A stretch of 64,000 nt of DNA from an uncultured Bacteroidales bacterium (lineage in GTDB: Bacteria; Bacteroidota; Bacteroidia; Bacteroidales; F082). Made by a program: the position numbers and the translations under genes. Where the stretch lies: the NCBI GenBank assembly GCA_900317055.1, contig ONFF01000009.1, forward strand, positions 62,001 through 126,000, given 5' to 3'. The notes beneath the pieces were generated by a model. That model was not told the origin of the DNA. It did no database searches and saw only the letters and a program-made list of their open reading frames with translations. Shown here piece after piece: positions 34,681 to 42,635 of this stretch (position 1 is its first letter; every line of letters begins with the position of its first letter).

Positions 34681-36351
34681 ATGAAAAAAGTTCTATTCTC
34701 ATTGGTGGCCATGCTGCTCCTCTCGGTGAGCGGCATCGCTCAAACCGCCCTCACATTCACAAAAGTCAACTCGGCTTCAGAACTTGAGGCCGGAACATCG
34801 TACCTCATTGTGGGCTACGACGACAACCTTGGCTATTGCGCCATGAGTTACCAGAAGTCAAACAACCGCCACGCAATTCAGGTGACGGAAGTCGGAGGCA
34901 GTATCTCCCTCACGCCGGCCACTGACCCGAGTAGCCAAACCGAGGCGCATCAATTCATTTTGATGGGTAGCAATGGTGCTTGGGAGTTCTACGATCCGTT
35001 GAGAGAAGGTTACCTTTATGCTGCCAGCAGTTCTGCTAACCAACTGAAGACGCAATCCCCTAACAACCTCAACGGCGAGTGGGCCATTGAGTTCAATGAT
35101 GATGGTACGGCTGTGGTGACCGCCCAAGGCGAGAACACGCGCAACATCATGCGTTTCAACGAGAACAGCTCCAACGGCGACCCGCTTTTCAGTTGCTACA
35201 ACAGCAACTCGTCCATTAATGTTCCAGTCAGCCTGTACAAGGTTGGCGGCACTTCGCAACCCAAACCCGAGCCGACCAACTACCCCACGAACTTCAGGGT
35301 TTCGGAAGTAAACGGCACGGATGTCACCCTCACTTGGACCGATGCTGTGGGTGAGCAAGTACCTGACAAGTATTTAGTGCTTGGTTCCACGGGCAACATC
35401 ACCGTTCCCACCGATGGCGTGCCTGTTCCAAATGGCGAACTTGCCATGAATGTGAACTATGGTGCCCAAACCGTGACTTTCAGCGGCCTGCAAGGTGGCA
35501 CCACCTATCATTTCGCCATCTTCCCTTATACCAATAATAGCATTTACATCGACTACAAGACTGACGGCACCTATCCGACGGATGATGCAGCAACGGAAGA
35601 CATTGAGATTCTGATGTTTGAAGACTTCGACGAAGACCTCGGCGTGTTTACGACTTTCGATGCGTACGGCGACCAAGGCTGGCATCAAGGCTCTTACCAA
35701 GGCACGACATACGCTGTCTGCAACGGTTATGCTAATAGCACTTACAATGCAAACGAGGACTGGCTCATCAGCCCAAAACTGCAATGTGGTTTCATGGATC
35801 TCTGGATTGAGTTCCGCACGGCCATGAAGTTTGAAGGCGATCATATTGGCGTTGCTGTTTCCTTTGATTATGACGGCCAAAGCGATCCTACGGATTTCAC
35901 TTGGTACAGCATTACCGATCATTTCAATTTCTCACAAGGCAACTATGAATGGGCTGAATCCGGCGCATTCAATGTGTATCAGGAATTCTATGACTATAAT
36001 CCTTTTGGTGGTTTCTATCTGGCTTTCATTTACATCAGCACCAACGAGGCGGCCTCGTCATGGGAAATTGATTATGTGAGGGCTTACACTTATCATACGG
36101 AAGGTGTCAATGAGAACGAAGCGACGATGTTTAACCTCTATCCCAATCCTGCCCGTGAACAAGTGTCGTTCATGCTGGAAAGCGATGCCCAAGTCAGCGT
36201 CTTCGACATGACGGGCCGCAAGGTGAGCGAGATGAATGCCACTGCTGGCGAAGCCCAACTCGATGTCAACGAACTTGTCAACGGTGTCTACTTCATCAAT
36301 GTCCGCTATGCCAATGGCACGACGGCAGTATCGAAGTTCGTGAAGTTCTAA
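34681..36351 (+). CDS. Secreted choice-of-anchor-J/fibronectin-III protein with T9SS tail
   Basis: A 556-residue protein. The ATG at 34681 (MKKVLFSLVAMLLLSVSGIAQ, signal peptide) is preferred over a TTG at 34657. Residues about 25-190 form a beta domain of unknown type, and an FN3-like module starts near residue 200 (FRVSEVNGTDVTLTW). From about 310 the sequence (MFEDFDEDLG ... NEDWLISPKL) is a choice-of-anchor-J/cleaved-adhesin domain. The end (FNLYPNPAREQVSFMLES ... NGVYFINVRY) is a type A T9SS sorting signal. Probably a surface adhesin-like or carbohydrate-binding protein. Confidence 0.85.
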   Translation: MKKVLFSLVAMLLLSVSGIAQTALTFTKVNSASELEAGTSYLIVGYDDNLGYCAMSYQKSNNRHAIQVTEVGGSISLTPATDPSSQTEAHQFILMGSNGAWEFYDPLREGYLYAASSSANQLKTQSPNNLNGEWAIEFNDDGTAVVTAQGENTRNIMRFNENSSNGDPLFSCYNSNSSINVPVSLYKVGGTSQPKPEPTNYPTNFRVSEVNGTDVTLTWTDAVGEQVPDKYLVLGSTGNITVPTDGVPVPNGELAMNVNYGAQTVTFSGLQGGTTYHFAIFPYTNNSIYIDYKTDGTYPTDDAATEDIEILMFEDFDEDLGVFTTFDAYGDQGWHQGSYQGTTYAVCNGYANSTYNANEDWLISPKLQCGFMDLWIEFRTAMKFEGDHIGVAVSFDYDGQSDPTDFTWYSITDHFNFSQGNYEWAESGAFNVYQEFYDYNPFGGFYLAFIYISTNEAASSWEIDYVRAYTYHTEGVNENEATMFNLYPNPAREQVSFMLESDAQVSVFDMTGRKVSEMNATAGEAQLDVNELVNGVYFINVRYANGTTAVSKFVKF

Positions 36352-36369
36352 GTAAGTAATAAGTATTTT

Positions 36370-36454
36370 GAATCCCCCCAACCCCCTTTGAAGGGGGAGC
36401 AGCTTCATGAAAAGTAAAAGCTGCTCCCCCTCTGAGAGGGGGATGGGGGGAGTC
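36370..36454. repeat. 85-bp inverted repeat with C/G runs
   Basis: The left arm AATCCCCCCAACCCCCTTTG ... GGGGGAGCAGCTT is mirrored by AAGCTGCTCCCCCTCTGAGA ... GGGGGAGTC. The arms pair over about 35 bp with few mismatches. It lies just before the TTG-started gene at 36471 and is related to the C-run halves at 841, 2480 and 2622. Confidence 0.7.
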
Positions 36455-36470
36455 AAATAAAACCTACCTC

Positions 36471-38027
36471 TTGAAAAATTTCCTCCTCATAGCATTACTC
36501 CTTATTATAAACTGGGCCTCGGCCCAGCAGGTGGAGCCTGTGCGCTATGAGGTAAGCCGATGGAATAAGGAACAAGGCTTTCATTTTCAGTCGTTTGATG
36601 AAAAAGGTGGCCTCGTGGTTTACGAGACCGAAAAGACCGACAAGGACAAACATCGCCTATGGAACTTTGCTTGTGTCGACAGTAGCCTCTACGAGACCCG
36701 CAGCGATTTGATTCCTTTGCCCGACAAGCTTAAATTCATCGACTCGGGAAGTGATGAACAATTTGCTGCCTTCCTATTTACTAACGAGGGCAACAAAAAA
36801 GCAGCCGACTCACTGGATTTTCTCGTGGTGAGTTTCAATCGGGAGGAAAGGACTTACCAGACCTTTTGGAACAAATGGCCTGAGAAGTCGGTGCCGTTGT
36901 CGGTCGAAGTGGCTGGCGGCACGATGATGATGGCACTCAACAATAAAAGCGGCAACGGGGCTTTGCATTTCTATGACCTTTCGAACAACCAATGCCGAGT
37001 GGTAACGCCTTCCTCTGGGAGTTTGGTGCTGTTCCAAACAGAAGCCTTTCAGAAAGAACATTGTTTCGTGGTAGCTGCCAAGGAATATGTGGACAAGCAC
37101 TTTGTGTCCACCTCGTTTAATGTCTATTCGTCCATGGGTAACCTGCAAAATAGTTACCAATACAAGAATATCCCCAATGCTGCTTTGGGCCGCATGGTCT
37201 TTCGTTTTGATGAGAGCAGAAACCTTGTCGTCATAGGCACTTTGGAACGAGAGACGGGACGCAAAGTCAACCTCGAAGGCGTGACTGAAAACTTTGACAA
37301 AGAGAGCCTTGGCGTGGTATGGATGCGCTTTGTTAACGGAGCCCCCGATAGTAAGGTGTATTTGTTTAAGGACATGCCTGAGATTGAGCATGCCTTGACG
37401 GCTTCCGACCGTGTCAAGTTGCGCGAAGAGAAGCTGAAACTGAGCAAAAACCAGAAGGCAACCAAAGGCGAAATCGCTTTCCAGTTCCTGACGCCGCGCT
37501 TGACCGATTTTGGCGACTTGACGGTGTTTGCAGTGGAGGCCTTCATGCCATATTACCATACGGAGACGCGCATGAGCTATGGCTATTACGGCTATTATGG
37601 TGGCTATCCGTATACTTATACCGTTTTTGACGGCTACGATTTCTTTAGCGAAATACTATTAGCCTTTGACCAAGAGGGCAACTTGAAGTGGCAGCAGTCG
37701 GTGAAGTTTGATAATGAACTTACCTACGACCTCTTTCCGCATGCCTCCGAAGGTGTATGCTTTGATGAGTTGGTGGTAGCTTCGCCTTATCATAACAACT
37801 TGCGATACACCGCTTTCGACAAAGATGCCCAAGTCCTGATGAACCAACAGACCGAGAAATTGGCTCCGAGTCATGGTGGCGACTATGTGGATGATGAGTA
37901 TTTCGCTGAGATGACGAAATGGTATGGCAACCGATTCCTTATCTACGGTTCGCAAATCATCCAAAACAGCAGTCAGCCTCAGGCAAAGCGTTCGGTGTTT
38001 TATCTGCAAAAGGTTCAATATGATTGA
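36471..38027 (+). CDS. Secreted protein of unknown function (TTG start)
   Basis: A 518-residue protein. The frame begins at TTG 36471, and the resulting MKNFLLIALLLIINWASAQQ is a textbook signal peptide, whereas no ATG is nearby, so I accept TTG. The mature protein is beta-strand rich, with a Tyr/Gly patch (SYGYYGYYGGYPYTYTVF) near residue 365. I see no catalytic motif and no T9SS tail. It may be a periplasmic or outer-membrane-associated propeller-like protein. The neighbouring gene begins 4 bp after its stop. Confidence 0.75.
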   Translation: MKNFLLIALLLIINWASAQQVEPVRYEVSRWNKEQGFHFQSFDEKGGLVVYETEKTDKDKHRLWNFACVDSSLYETRSDLIPLPDKLKFIDSGSDEQFAAFLFTNEGNKKAADSLDFLVVSFNREERTYQTFWNKWPEKSVPLSVEVAGGTMMMALNNKSGNGALHFYDLSNNQCRVVTPSSGSLVLFQTEAFQKEHCFVVAAKEYVDKHFVSTSFNVYSSMGNLQNSYQYKNIPNAALGRMVFRFDESRNLVVIGTLERETGRKVNLEGVTENFDKESLGVVWMRFVNGAPDSKVYLFKDMPEIEHALTASDRVKLREEKLKLSKNQKATKGEIAFQFLTPRLTDFGDLTVFAVEAFMPYYHTETRMSYGYYGYYGGYPYTYTVFDGYDFFSEILLAFDQEGNLKWQQSVKFDNELTYDLFPHASEGVCFDELVVASPYHNNLRYTAFDKDAQVLMNQQTEKLAPSHGGDYVDDEYFAEMTKWYGNRFLIYGSQIIQNSSQPQAKRSVFYLQKVQYD

Positions 38028-38030
38028 GTT

Positions 38031-38699
38031 ATGCTGTTGAGCTATCTGAAATATTTGTTGCGACGCAAGAGCAAATATAAAGTGCATTCGCCCTTTGTGT
38101 ACGACTTTATGACCAAGGTCTTGTACGACAAAGGCCCCAATACTGATTACGATACCATGTTGAGAATCAGTCGCTTGTTGGATGGGAAGAGATACGCTAC
38201 GCGTTCGCGTCGCAAAGAAGCGCGATTGCTCTATCGTTTGGTCAACTATCTTGAGCCTGAATCTGTTGTGTCGTTTGGTACGCTCTCGGCACTCAATACT
38301 ACAGCATTGGCTTTAGGTAACTTGCAAACCAAGGTCTATCTCGATCACTCCGCCGACTTCCTTGAAACCATGAACTCGATGGGTGTGGTTAATGTCAACC
38401 TGTTGCGTCGCGACAAACCCGAGCCGGAGCAATTGGAGCGCCTGAGTCTCGATTATGTGTTTTTTGGGTTGAATGATTTCGGCGAGGACACATGGAACAA
38501 ACTTGAGGAAGCCTACGCGCAAGCCAATGAGGAGACGGTGCTCATTTTTGAGGGAATCCATCATTCGGGTCGTACGGAGGAAGCTTGGGAAGCCATTATC
38601 GCCGATGAGGATGTCACTCTGAGTATGGATTTGTATTCTGTTGGCATTGTTTTCTTCCGCGAAGGCATTGAAAAGCAGGATTTTGTACTTAAGTATTAA
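38031..38699 (+). CDS. Class I SAM-methyltransferase-like protein
   Basis: A 222-residue cytosolic protein starting MLLSYLKYLLRRKSKYKVHSPF. The N-terminal K.KVHSPFVYDF motif and the following Rossmann-like pattern (VVSFGTLSALNTTALALG near residue 85, VYLDHSADFLETM near 103) are typical of a Bacteroidota O-methyltransferase-like family. The glycine-rich SAM loop is degenerate, so SAM binding is uncertain. Adjacent to the secreted protein gene (4-bp gap) and likely co-transcribed with it. Confidence 0.7.
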   Translation: MLLSYLKYLLRRKSKYKVHSPFVYDFMTKVLYDKGPNTDYDTMLRISRLLDGKRYATRSRRKEARLLYRLVNYLEPESVVSFGTLSALNTTALALGNLQTKVYLDHSADFLETMNSMGVVNVNLLRRDKPEPEQLERLSLDYVFFGLNDFGEDTWNKLEEAYAQANEETVLIFEGIHHSGRTEEAWEAIIADEDVTLSMDLYSVGIVFFREGIEKQDFVLKY

Positions 38700-38747
38700 T
38701 GCTGAATGAGGAATGCTGAATGTTGAATTTTCAATCTTGAATTTTGA

Positions 38748-39308
38748 ATGAAGAATATCACTTATACTAAAACTGGTGACGAAGGCAAGACCTCGTTGAT
38801 TGGTGGTCTGCGCGTCGCGAAATATGACGACAGAGTAGAGTCTTACGGTACTGTCGATGAACTGAGTGCTTTCATAGGCGTGCTTTATGACCAGGAAGGC
38901 GTCACTGCCGAGATGAAAACCGTGTTGGACACAGTGCAGAACAAGTTGTTCACCATCGAGTCGCATTTCGCCTTGGATGAGAACTCTGAGGTAAAGAAGA
39001 TGATTCCAGTGTTGGTTGCCGAAGATGTAGCCTATTTGGAGCACGAAATCGACATGATGAACGAGCAGTTGCCAGAGTTGAAATCCTTTGTCATCCCAGG
39101 CGGAAATCTCAAGGCAAGTTATGCCCATGTGTGTCGTACCGTGTGCCGTCGTGCCGAGCGTCAAGGTTGGCGTTTGGCAGCCCAACATCCCATCGATACA
39201 CTCGATTTGAAGTACCTGAATCGGCTGTCAGATTATTTCTTTGTTTTGGCAAGATATTTTGGCTTTTTAGACAAAGTTGGAGAAAATAATTGGGAATCAA
39301 ATAAATAA
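38748..39308 (+). CDS. PduO-type ATP:cob(I)alamin adenosyltransferase
   Basis: A 186-residue enzyme that makes adenosylcobalamin from cob(I)alamin and ATP. The N-terminal TKTGDEGKTSLIGG binds ATP. The YGTVDELSAFIGV and later HVCRTVCRRAERQ blocks are the PduO signature (catalytic-region RxxxRxxER). It starts at ATG 38748 after a 48-bp spacer with short tandem GAATGCTGAATG-like units. Confidence 0.92.
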   Translation: MKNITYTKTGDEGKTSLIGGLRVAKYDDRVESYGTVDELSAFIGVLYDQEGVTAEMKTVLDTVQNKLFTIESHFALDENSEVKKMIPVLVAEDVAYLEHEIDMMNEQLPELKSFVIPGGNLKASYAHVCRTVCRRAERQGWRLAAQHPIDTLDLKYLNRLSDYFFVLARYFGFLDKVGENNWESNK

Positions 39309-39355
39309 AAATTTGTTATTTATACAAAAAAGCCCTTGCTAGTTCCAAAAATACT

Positions 39356-39363
39356 TGTACTTT
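39356..39363 (+). promoter_or_regulatory. -7 element ahead of the DUF2795-like gene
   Basis: TACTTTTG, matching TAnnTTTG, 40 bp before ATG 39404. Confidence 0.6.
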
Positions 39364-39403
39364 TGCGCCCTCAAAAAAGAGTAAAACAAAAAACGAAAAT
39401 ACA

Positions 39404-39625
39404 ATGTATTGGACACTAGAATTAGCCTCAAAATTGGAAGACGCCCCATGGCCAGCCACCCGTGACGAATTGTTGGATTGGGCCTTGCGTACGGGCGCAC
39501 AGGAAGAAATCATTGAGAACCTTCAGGAAATCGAAGATGAGGGTGAGATATACGAACGCATCGAAGACCTCTGGCCCGATTATCCTTCGAAAGATGATTT
39601 CTTTTTCAACGAGGATGAGTATTAA
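39404..39625 (+). CDS. DUF2795 domain protein
   Basis: A 73-residue acidic protein. MYWTLELASKLEDAPWPATR followed by DELLDWALRTGA is the DUF2795 pattern, a small domain of unknown role found in Bacteroidota and other phyla. The C-terminus is strongly acidic (EDLWPDYPSKDDFFFNEDEY). It has its own promoter and a clear terminator (39646-39679), so it is a monocistronic, probably well-expressed gene. Confidence 0.8.
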   Translation: MYWTLELASKLEDAPWPATRDELLDWALRTGAQEEIIENLQEIEDEGEIYERIEDLWPDYPSKDDFFFNEDEY

Positions 39626-39645
39626 TTAAGTTAGTTAACAGTAAC

Positions 39646-39679
39646 AAAAAGACCCTTGGGTGACTGAGGGTCTTTTTTT
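39646..39679 (+). terminator. Rho-independent terminator
   Basis: AAAAAGACCCTTGGGTGACT followed by GAGGGTCTTTTTTT: a GACCCT/AGGGTC stem ending in seven T residues, after the DUF2795 gene. Its A-run also allows it to work on the opposite strand for the convergent gene at 39678. Confidence 0.85.
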
Positions 39680-40283
39680 ATATTGGCGATTGAAAATAAA
39701 TTCCGTTCTTTTCCCCAACAACATACATTGAGGATTTCAATACGCCGTTTTTGTCAGTCAGATTGTCGACATAAAGCGGCTTACCCAAAATGAAATGCCT
39801 GCAAAAGAAAGTGTCTCCGACCTGCCATTTCGAGTTTTCCGTTTTGGTGATTTCAAACTTTTGATTGCCAAGATATTTCAATGTGCTTTTTCGATTAGGT
39901 TGCCATGCGATTTGCAAGGCGTCACCAATGCTCAAATCATCTGCGTTGATTTCCTCGCCTTTGAAATCCCCGGAGCCGCTACCTTCCAAAAGTTGTAAAT
40001 GCTCATGATAGGCGTTCCAACTTTCATAACCCACATATTGCGACAAGACATCCAAAGTGTAAAGTCTAATGAATGAACTTTCTTCCGTTCTGTCATAGCC
40101 GAAAAAGCGCTTCAAGGTTTTCGCATTGATGAATGTTTTGGATAGTTCCTTTTTGATGTCCTCCTCAAGGAAGTCGAAATCGCTTGGAGACAAGGTTTTA
40201 TCTTGAAAACCAGCGCGTTTTCTGATGTCATCGCGCAAGTTGTCAAGCTCTTTTGCGCTTCTTGAAACGGAAGTCTTTGTCAT
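39678..40283 (-). CDS. Hypothetical protein divergent from the kinase
   Basis: A 201-residue cytosolic protein (MTKTSVSRSAKELDNLRDDI). The first 90 residues are helical, with KTLKRFFGYDRTEESSFIRL resembling a bacterial HTH-like segment. Residues 105-200 form a beta-rich domain with a FEITKTENSKWQVGDTFFCR core. I do not recognise the family. It shares a 78-bp divergent promoter region with the Ser/Thr kinase gene, which suggests a functional link, for example regulation of or by the kinase. Its TAATTTTG -7 element (minus strand, 40307-40314) overlaps the region. Confidence 0.65.
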   Translation of the reverse strand: MTKTSVSRSAKELDNLRDDIRKRAGFQDKTLSPSDFDFLEEDIKKELSKTFINAKTLKRFFGYDRTEESSFIRLYTLDVLSQYVGYESWNAYHEHLQLLEGSGSGDFKGEEINADDLSIGDALQIAWQPNRKSTLKYLGNQKFEITKTENSKWQVGDTFFCRHFILGKPLYVDNLTDKNGVLKSSMYVVGEKNGIYFQSPI

Positions 40284-40306
40284 GGTTGTGGCTTTGTTTG
40301 GTCTGG

Positions 40307-40353
40307 CAAAATTACAATAATCGGTCAGATAAGGCGGGAAATTCCTACTTTTG
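40307..40353. promoter_or_regulatory. Divergent promoter pair of the hypothetical and kinase genes
   Basis: A minus-strand TAATTTTG (40307-40314) and a plus-strand TACTTTTG (40346-40353) face away from each other, 31 bp apart. The kinase -7 element is so close to ATG 40362 that its transcript may be leaderless, or may start translation at the in-frame ATG 40374. Confidence 0.6.
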
Positions 40354-40361
40354 CATCAATA

Positions 40362-41747
40362 ATGTGTGCCTGTATGGATGATAGTTACACTTCTGGATCA
40401 TTCGGGGAAATGTCGGATGGCTTTTCCAAGTTCCACGATTATAAGCAATTGCCTTATAGAGGTGCGGGCTATAGCATTTTATTTACGGTCATCAGCGGAG
40501 AGCGCAAACTGTTTCTGAAAGCTTTGAATCGAGAGCAAGGTACCTCGGCAGAGAACCTTGCGAGGTTGCAACGCGAATACAAGATCTTTGAACAGCTTTA
40601 TGGCAACGAGCATATTGTTAGGTGTATCGGTTGGTGTGAGGATGCCGAGGTGGGACCATGCATCGTCATGGAATATGTGGATGGCGAGACTTTGACCGAC
40701 TATCTGAAAACCCATCCCTCCAACAAAGAGAAGAAACATGTTCTGAACGAATTGCTTGACGCAGTGGGCTTTATCCACAAGCATCAAGTAGTTCATAATG
40801 ATTTGAAGCCCGAGAATATCCTTATTACCCATAATGGACACAATGTCAAGTTAATAGACTTCGGTTACGCTGACAGCGATTCCAGCATTGACAAGGCCAC
40901 AGGTGGAACAAATGCTTTTGCTTCTCCTGAATTGTCCCGTCAGGAAACAACAGGTGTCGAGAGCGACATTTATTCATTGGGTTTTATCATCAAGTTGCTG
41001 TTTCCGCACCGTTATGGTTGGATTGTTCGTAAATGCCAACGAAAGGAAATCCCAGAACGGTATCAGAGAGTTTCGGAAGTAGGCAGGGCCATTCGGCGGA
41101 GTAAGATTGGTATATGGCTGGCTTTGGTTGCTTTGGCTATGGCTTTGATTGTTTTGAGTTGGCCAAAGAAAAAGGCGGAAGAAGTATCGGCTCCAGCACA
41201 AATAGAGCCTGTTCCACAAGTTGTTACGGCTCCCGACACGGCAGTTGTTGTTCAAGAGCAGCGTGATACGGTTGTGATGGAACAATCCAATCCTGTAAAG
41301 CAGAGTCACACAAAAACTAAAAAAGAGGAGCCCGTTGTTAGTAATCCTGTAGTCGTGCTGAATTTGGATTCTATACACGAGGCGTATCAGGTCTTATATA
41401 AAAGATTTGAAAAGGAAATCCAAGATGGGATGAAAAGCGGTGTAATCGCATACTGGGATTATGGAGAGATTTATAAAGACCGTTTTGTGTTGGAAATGGA
41501 AGAATTACACAATTCGATGAGACCTAAGGATTTGGCATGTCAAGCTCAATTTGAGACAGATTTCAAGGTGGTTTCCAAGGAACTTGTCTCAAAAATTTCT
41601 GGATTGTATGTTGGAAAGTTGCCCTCTATTGGATGGGTTGGCCAAGAAAACCCGAGGAAAGCGGATTCGTTGCGTATAGAGTGCCAAAAGCTTTATTTCA
41701 ACATAAATAAAGACTTACCTTTAGAAAGGTTGTTACAAGGAAACTGA
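40362..41747 (+). CDS. Membrane Ser/Thr protein kinase (Hanks type)
   Basis: A 461-residue protein. The N-terminal kinase domain (28-240) has a shortened Gly loop (RGAGYSILF), the ATP-binding Lys53 (KLFLKAL), the catalytic loop VVHNDLKPENILI (Asp147; HND instead of HRD), KLIDFGYAD (Asp166) and FASPE. One membrane helix follows (IGIWLALVALAMALIVLSW, about 249-267). The C-terminal part of about 190 residues is outside the membrane, with a linker rich in Val, Pro and Gln and a helical domain. It could sense an envelope signal and phosphorylate cytosolic targets. The alternative start at ATG 40374 removes four residues. Confidence 0.85.
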   Translation: MCACMDDSYTSGSFGEMSDGFSKFHDYKQLPYRGAGYSILFTVISGERKLFLKALNREQGTSAENLARLQREYKIFEQLYGNEHIVRCIGWCEDAEVGPCIVMEYVDGETLTDYLKTHPSNKEKKHVLNELLDAVGFIHKHQVVHNDLKPENILITHNGHNVKLIDFGYADSDSSIDKATGGTNAFASPELSRQETTGVESDIYSLGFIIKLLFPHRYGWIVRKCQRKEIPERYQRVSEVGRAIRRSKIGIWLALVALAMALIVLSWPKKKAEEVSAPAQIEPVPQVVTAPDTAVVVQEQRDTVVMEQSNPVKQSHTKTKKEEPVVSNPVVVLNLDSIHEAYQVLYKRFEKEIQDGMKSGVIAYWDYGEIYKDRFVLEMEELHNSMRPKDLACQAQFETDFKVVSKELVSKISGLYVGKLPSIGWVGQENPRKADSLRIECQKLYFNINKDLPLERLLQGN

Positions 41748-41792
41748 AAAACAAGTACTGAAAAGTACCAACTATAATTTAGCCGAATCCCC

Positions 41793-41800
41793 TACTTTTG
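41793..41800 (+). promoter_or_regulatory. Promoter-like -7 element after the kinase gene
   Basis: TACTTTTG fits TAnnTTTG, 46 bp after the kinase stop. A second, better placed element is TATATTTG at 41872-41879, ahead of the RNA rod. Confidence 0.35.
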
Positions 41801-41871
41801 TAACGGGAAAGGCAGTGCCGGTTTTTTTTGGTGCAAGTAGCATTTTTTTCTTTGCAAGAATGAAAAATGCG

Positions 41872-41879
41872 TATATTTG
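41872..41879 (+). promoter_or_regulatory. -7 element ahead of the RNA rod
   Basis: TATATTTG fits the consensus; a TTTG lies 17 bp upstream (41851-41854). Transcription would begin at about 41886, just before the structured region. Confidence 0.55.
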
Positions 41880-41885
41880 TGGCCT

Positions 41886-42056
41886 ATAATCGGTAGCGAT
41901 ACCACCTGTCTGAAAGTGAGAATCTCGCAAATTTGAACGAAACAAGGCAGGGCAGATGCGCTGCGTGCCCATATAGCACGCACTGCTTTCCTTATCTTTG
42001 TTTCGGGCATGCGAGAGCCTTCACTTCAAGATAGGATTGGGGTGCGGGCTTTTTTG
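41886..42056 (+). ncRNA. Candidate 6S-RNA-like structured RNA
   Basis: This lies in the 410-bp gene-free gap 41748-42157. Arms 41905-41968 and 41976-42035 pair almost throughout: CCTGTCT with AGATAGG; GAAAGTGA with TTCACTTC (one bulge); TCTCGCA (41923-41929) with TGCGAGA (42010-42016); CGAAACAA (41938-41945) with TTGTTTCG; GCAG with CTGC; and GCGTGC with GCACGC closing on a CCATATA loop. A central bubble (AATTTGAA versus GGCA) interrupts the rod, as in 6S RNA. A GGTA-GCGA-TACC tetraloop hairpin lies at 41892-41903. It ends in GGGTGCGGGCTTTTTT. The size of about 170 nt fits 6S RNA, but I cannot run a covariance search. Otherwise it could be the long leader of the next gene. Confidence 0.5.
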
Positions 42057-42084
42057 TTGCCTTTTCCCCAAACGCGAACGATGC

Positions 42085-42157
42085 AGCGGAAGCCGAAAAG
42101 CTATTAGAGTAGGCGAGAATAAAAAGTTGTGCCCGACACGGAATTAGGGATTTGAAA
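42085..42157 (+). promoter_or_regulatory. Conserved leader element, copy A (full length)
   Basis: The 5' half AGCGGAAGCCGAAAAGCTAT ... GAGTAGGCGA and the 3' half GTTGTGCCCGACACGGAATT-AGGGAT end 8 bases before ATG 42158. Copies B (46489) and C (48343) have both halves; D (42604) and E (43300) have only the 3' half. Confidence 0.7.
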
Positions 42158-42511
42158 ATGAAGAAAACAATTATTACAGCGGCAGTAATGGCTTTCCTGA
42201 TGGGAGGCTTCTGCACCACGGTTTCGGCTATGGAAACCAAATCATCTGCAAGGACGGAAATTGTTGCAGGTGATGATTGGGACAAGGTGCTCAATGAGTA
42301 CGAAAAGTATGTCGACCAGTACATCAAAACCTACAAAAAAGCGATGAAGGGCGACATGTCGGCAATGAGCGAATATGTCAAATTGGCTGAAAAGGCGCAG
42401 GAACTCTCAGAAAAAATTGACAAAGCAAAAGGAGAGATGAGCGATGCCCAAATGAAGCGTTATCTTAAGATAACCAAAAAGATGAATGACGCATTGCTGG
42501 AGAAAAATTGA
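42158..42511 (+). CDS. Small secreted helical protein (DUF6591-like), paralog A
   Basis: A 117-residue protein. The ATG at 42158 follows the leader; the TTG at 42152 lies inside it. The signal peptide MKKTIITAAVMAFLMGGFC.. ends near TVSA. The mature part is helical and charged (DWDKVLNEYEKYVDQYIKTY, LAEKAQELSEKIDKAKGEMS, DAQMKRYLKITKKMNDALL), resembling what I recall as DUF6591. It shares the pattern YxKxVDxY ... AxxLxxKI ... DAQ with the proteins at 46562 and 48417. Probably a periplasmic or surface protein; function unknown. A strong hairpin (42526-42568) follows. Confidence 0.75.
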   Translation: MKKTIITAAVMAFLMGGFCTTVSAMETKSSARTEIVAGDDWDKVLNEYEKYVDQYIKTYKKAMKGDMSAMSEYVKLAEKAQELSEKIDKAKGEMSDAQMKRYLKITKKMNDALLEKN

Positions 42512-42525
42512 CACTTGTGTTTGTT

Positions 42526-42568
42526 GGTCTGAGGGTGATAAAAAAACAACCTTTATCACCCTCAGACC
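42526..42568 (+). terminator. Strong hairpin after paralog A
   Basis: GGTCTGAGGGTGATAAA and TTTATCACCCTCAGACC are perfectly complementary over 17 bp around the loop AAAACAACC. There is no T-run after it, so it may be a partial terminator or an mRNA-stabilising or processing hairpin between A and the next gene. Confidence 0.65.
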
Positions 42569-42603
42569 GATAAAACGAAATGAATTAATTGTCTAATTAA
42601 ATA

Positions 42604-42635
42604 GTTGCGCCCGACACGGATTTAGGGATAAGAAA
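42604..42635 (+). promoter_or_regulatory. Conserved leader element, copy D (3' half)
   Basis: GTTGCGCCCGACACGGATTT-AGGGATAAGAAA ends at ATG 42636. It is identical to copy E over the first 25 bases. No promoter is obvious in front, so it may act within a longer transcript. Confidence 0.7.

Noticed and set aside
41792..42010. Minus-strand frames of 66-72 residues in the gap after the kinase
   Set aside because: No signal, motif or start context, and they coincide with the self-complementary RNA rod, which better explains the conservation of structure.
42085..42157. Leader element as a known riboswitch (cobalamin, TPP, SAM, preQ1, ZTP, fluoride)
   Set aside because: None of the consensus boxes that I know for these classes can be placed on it; kept as a new candidate rather than given a name.
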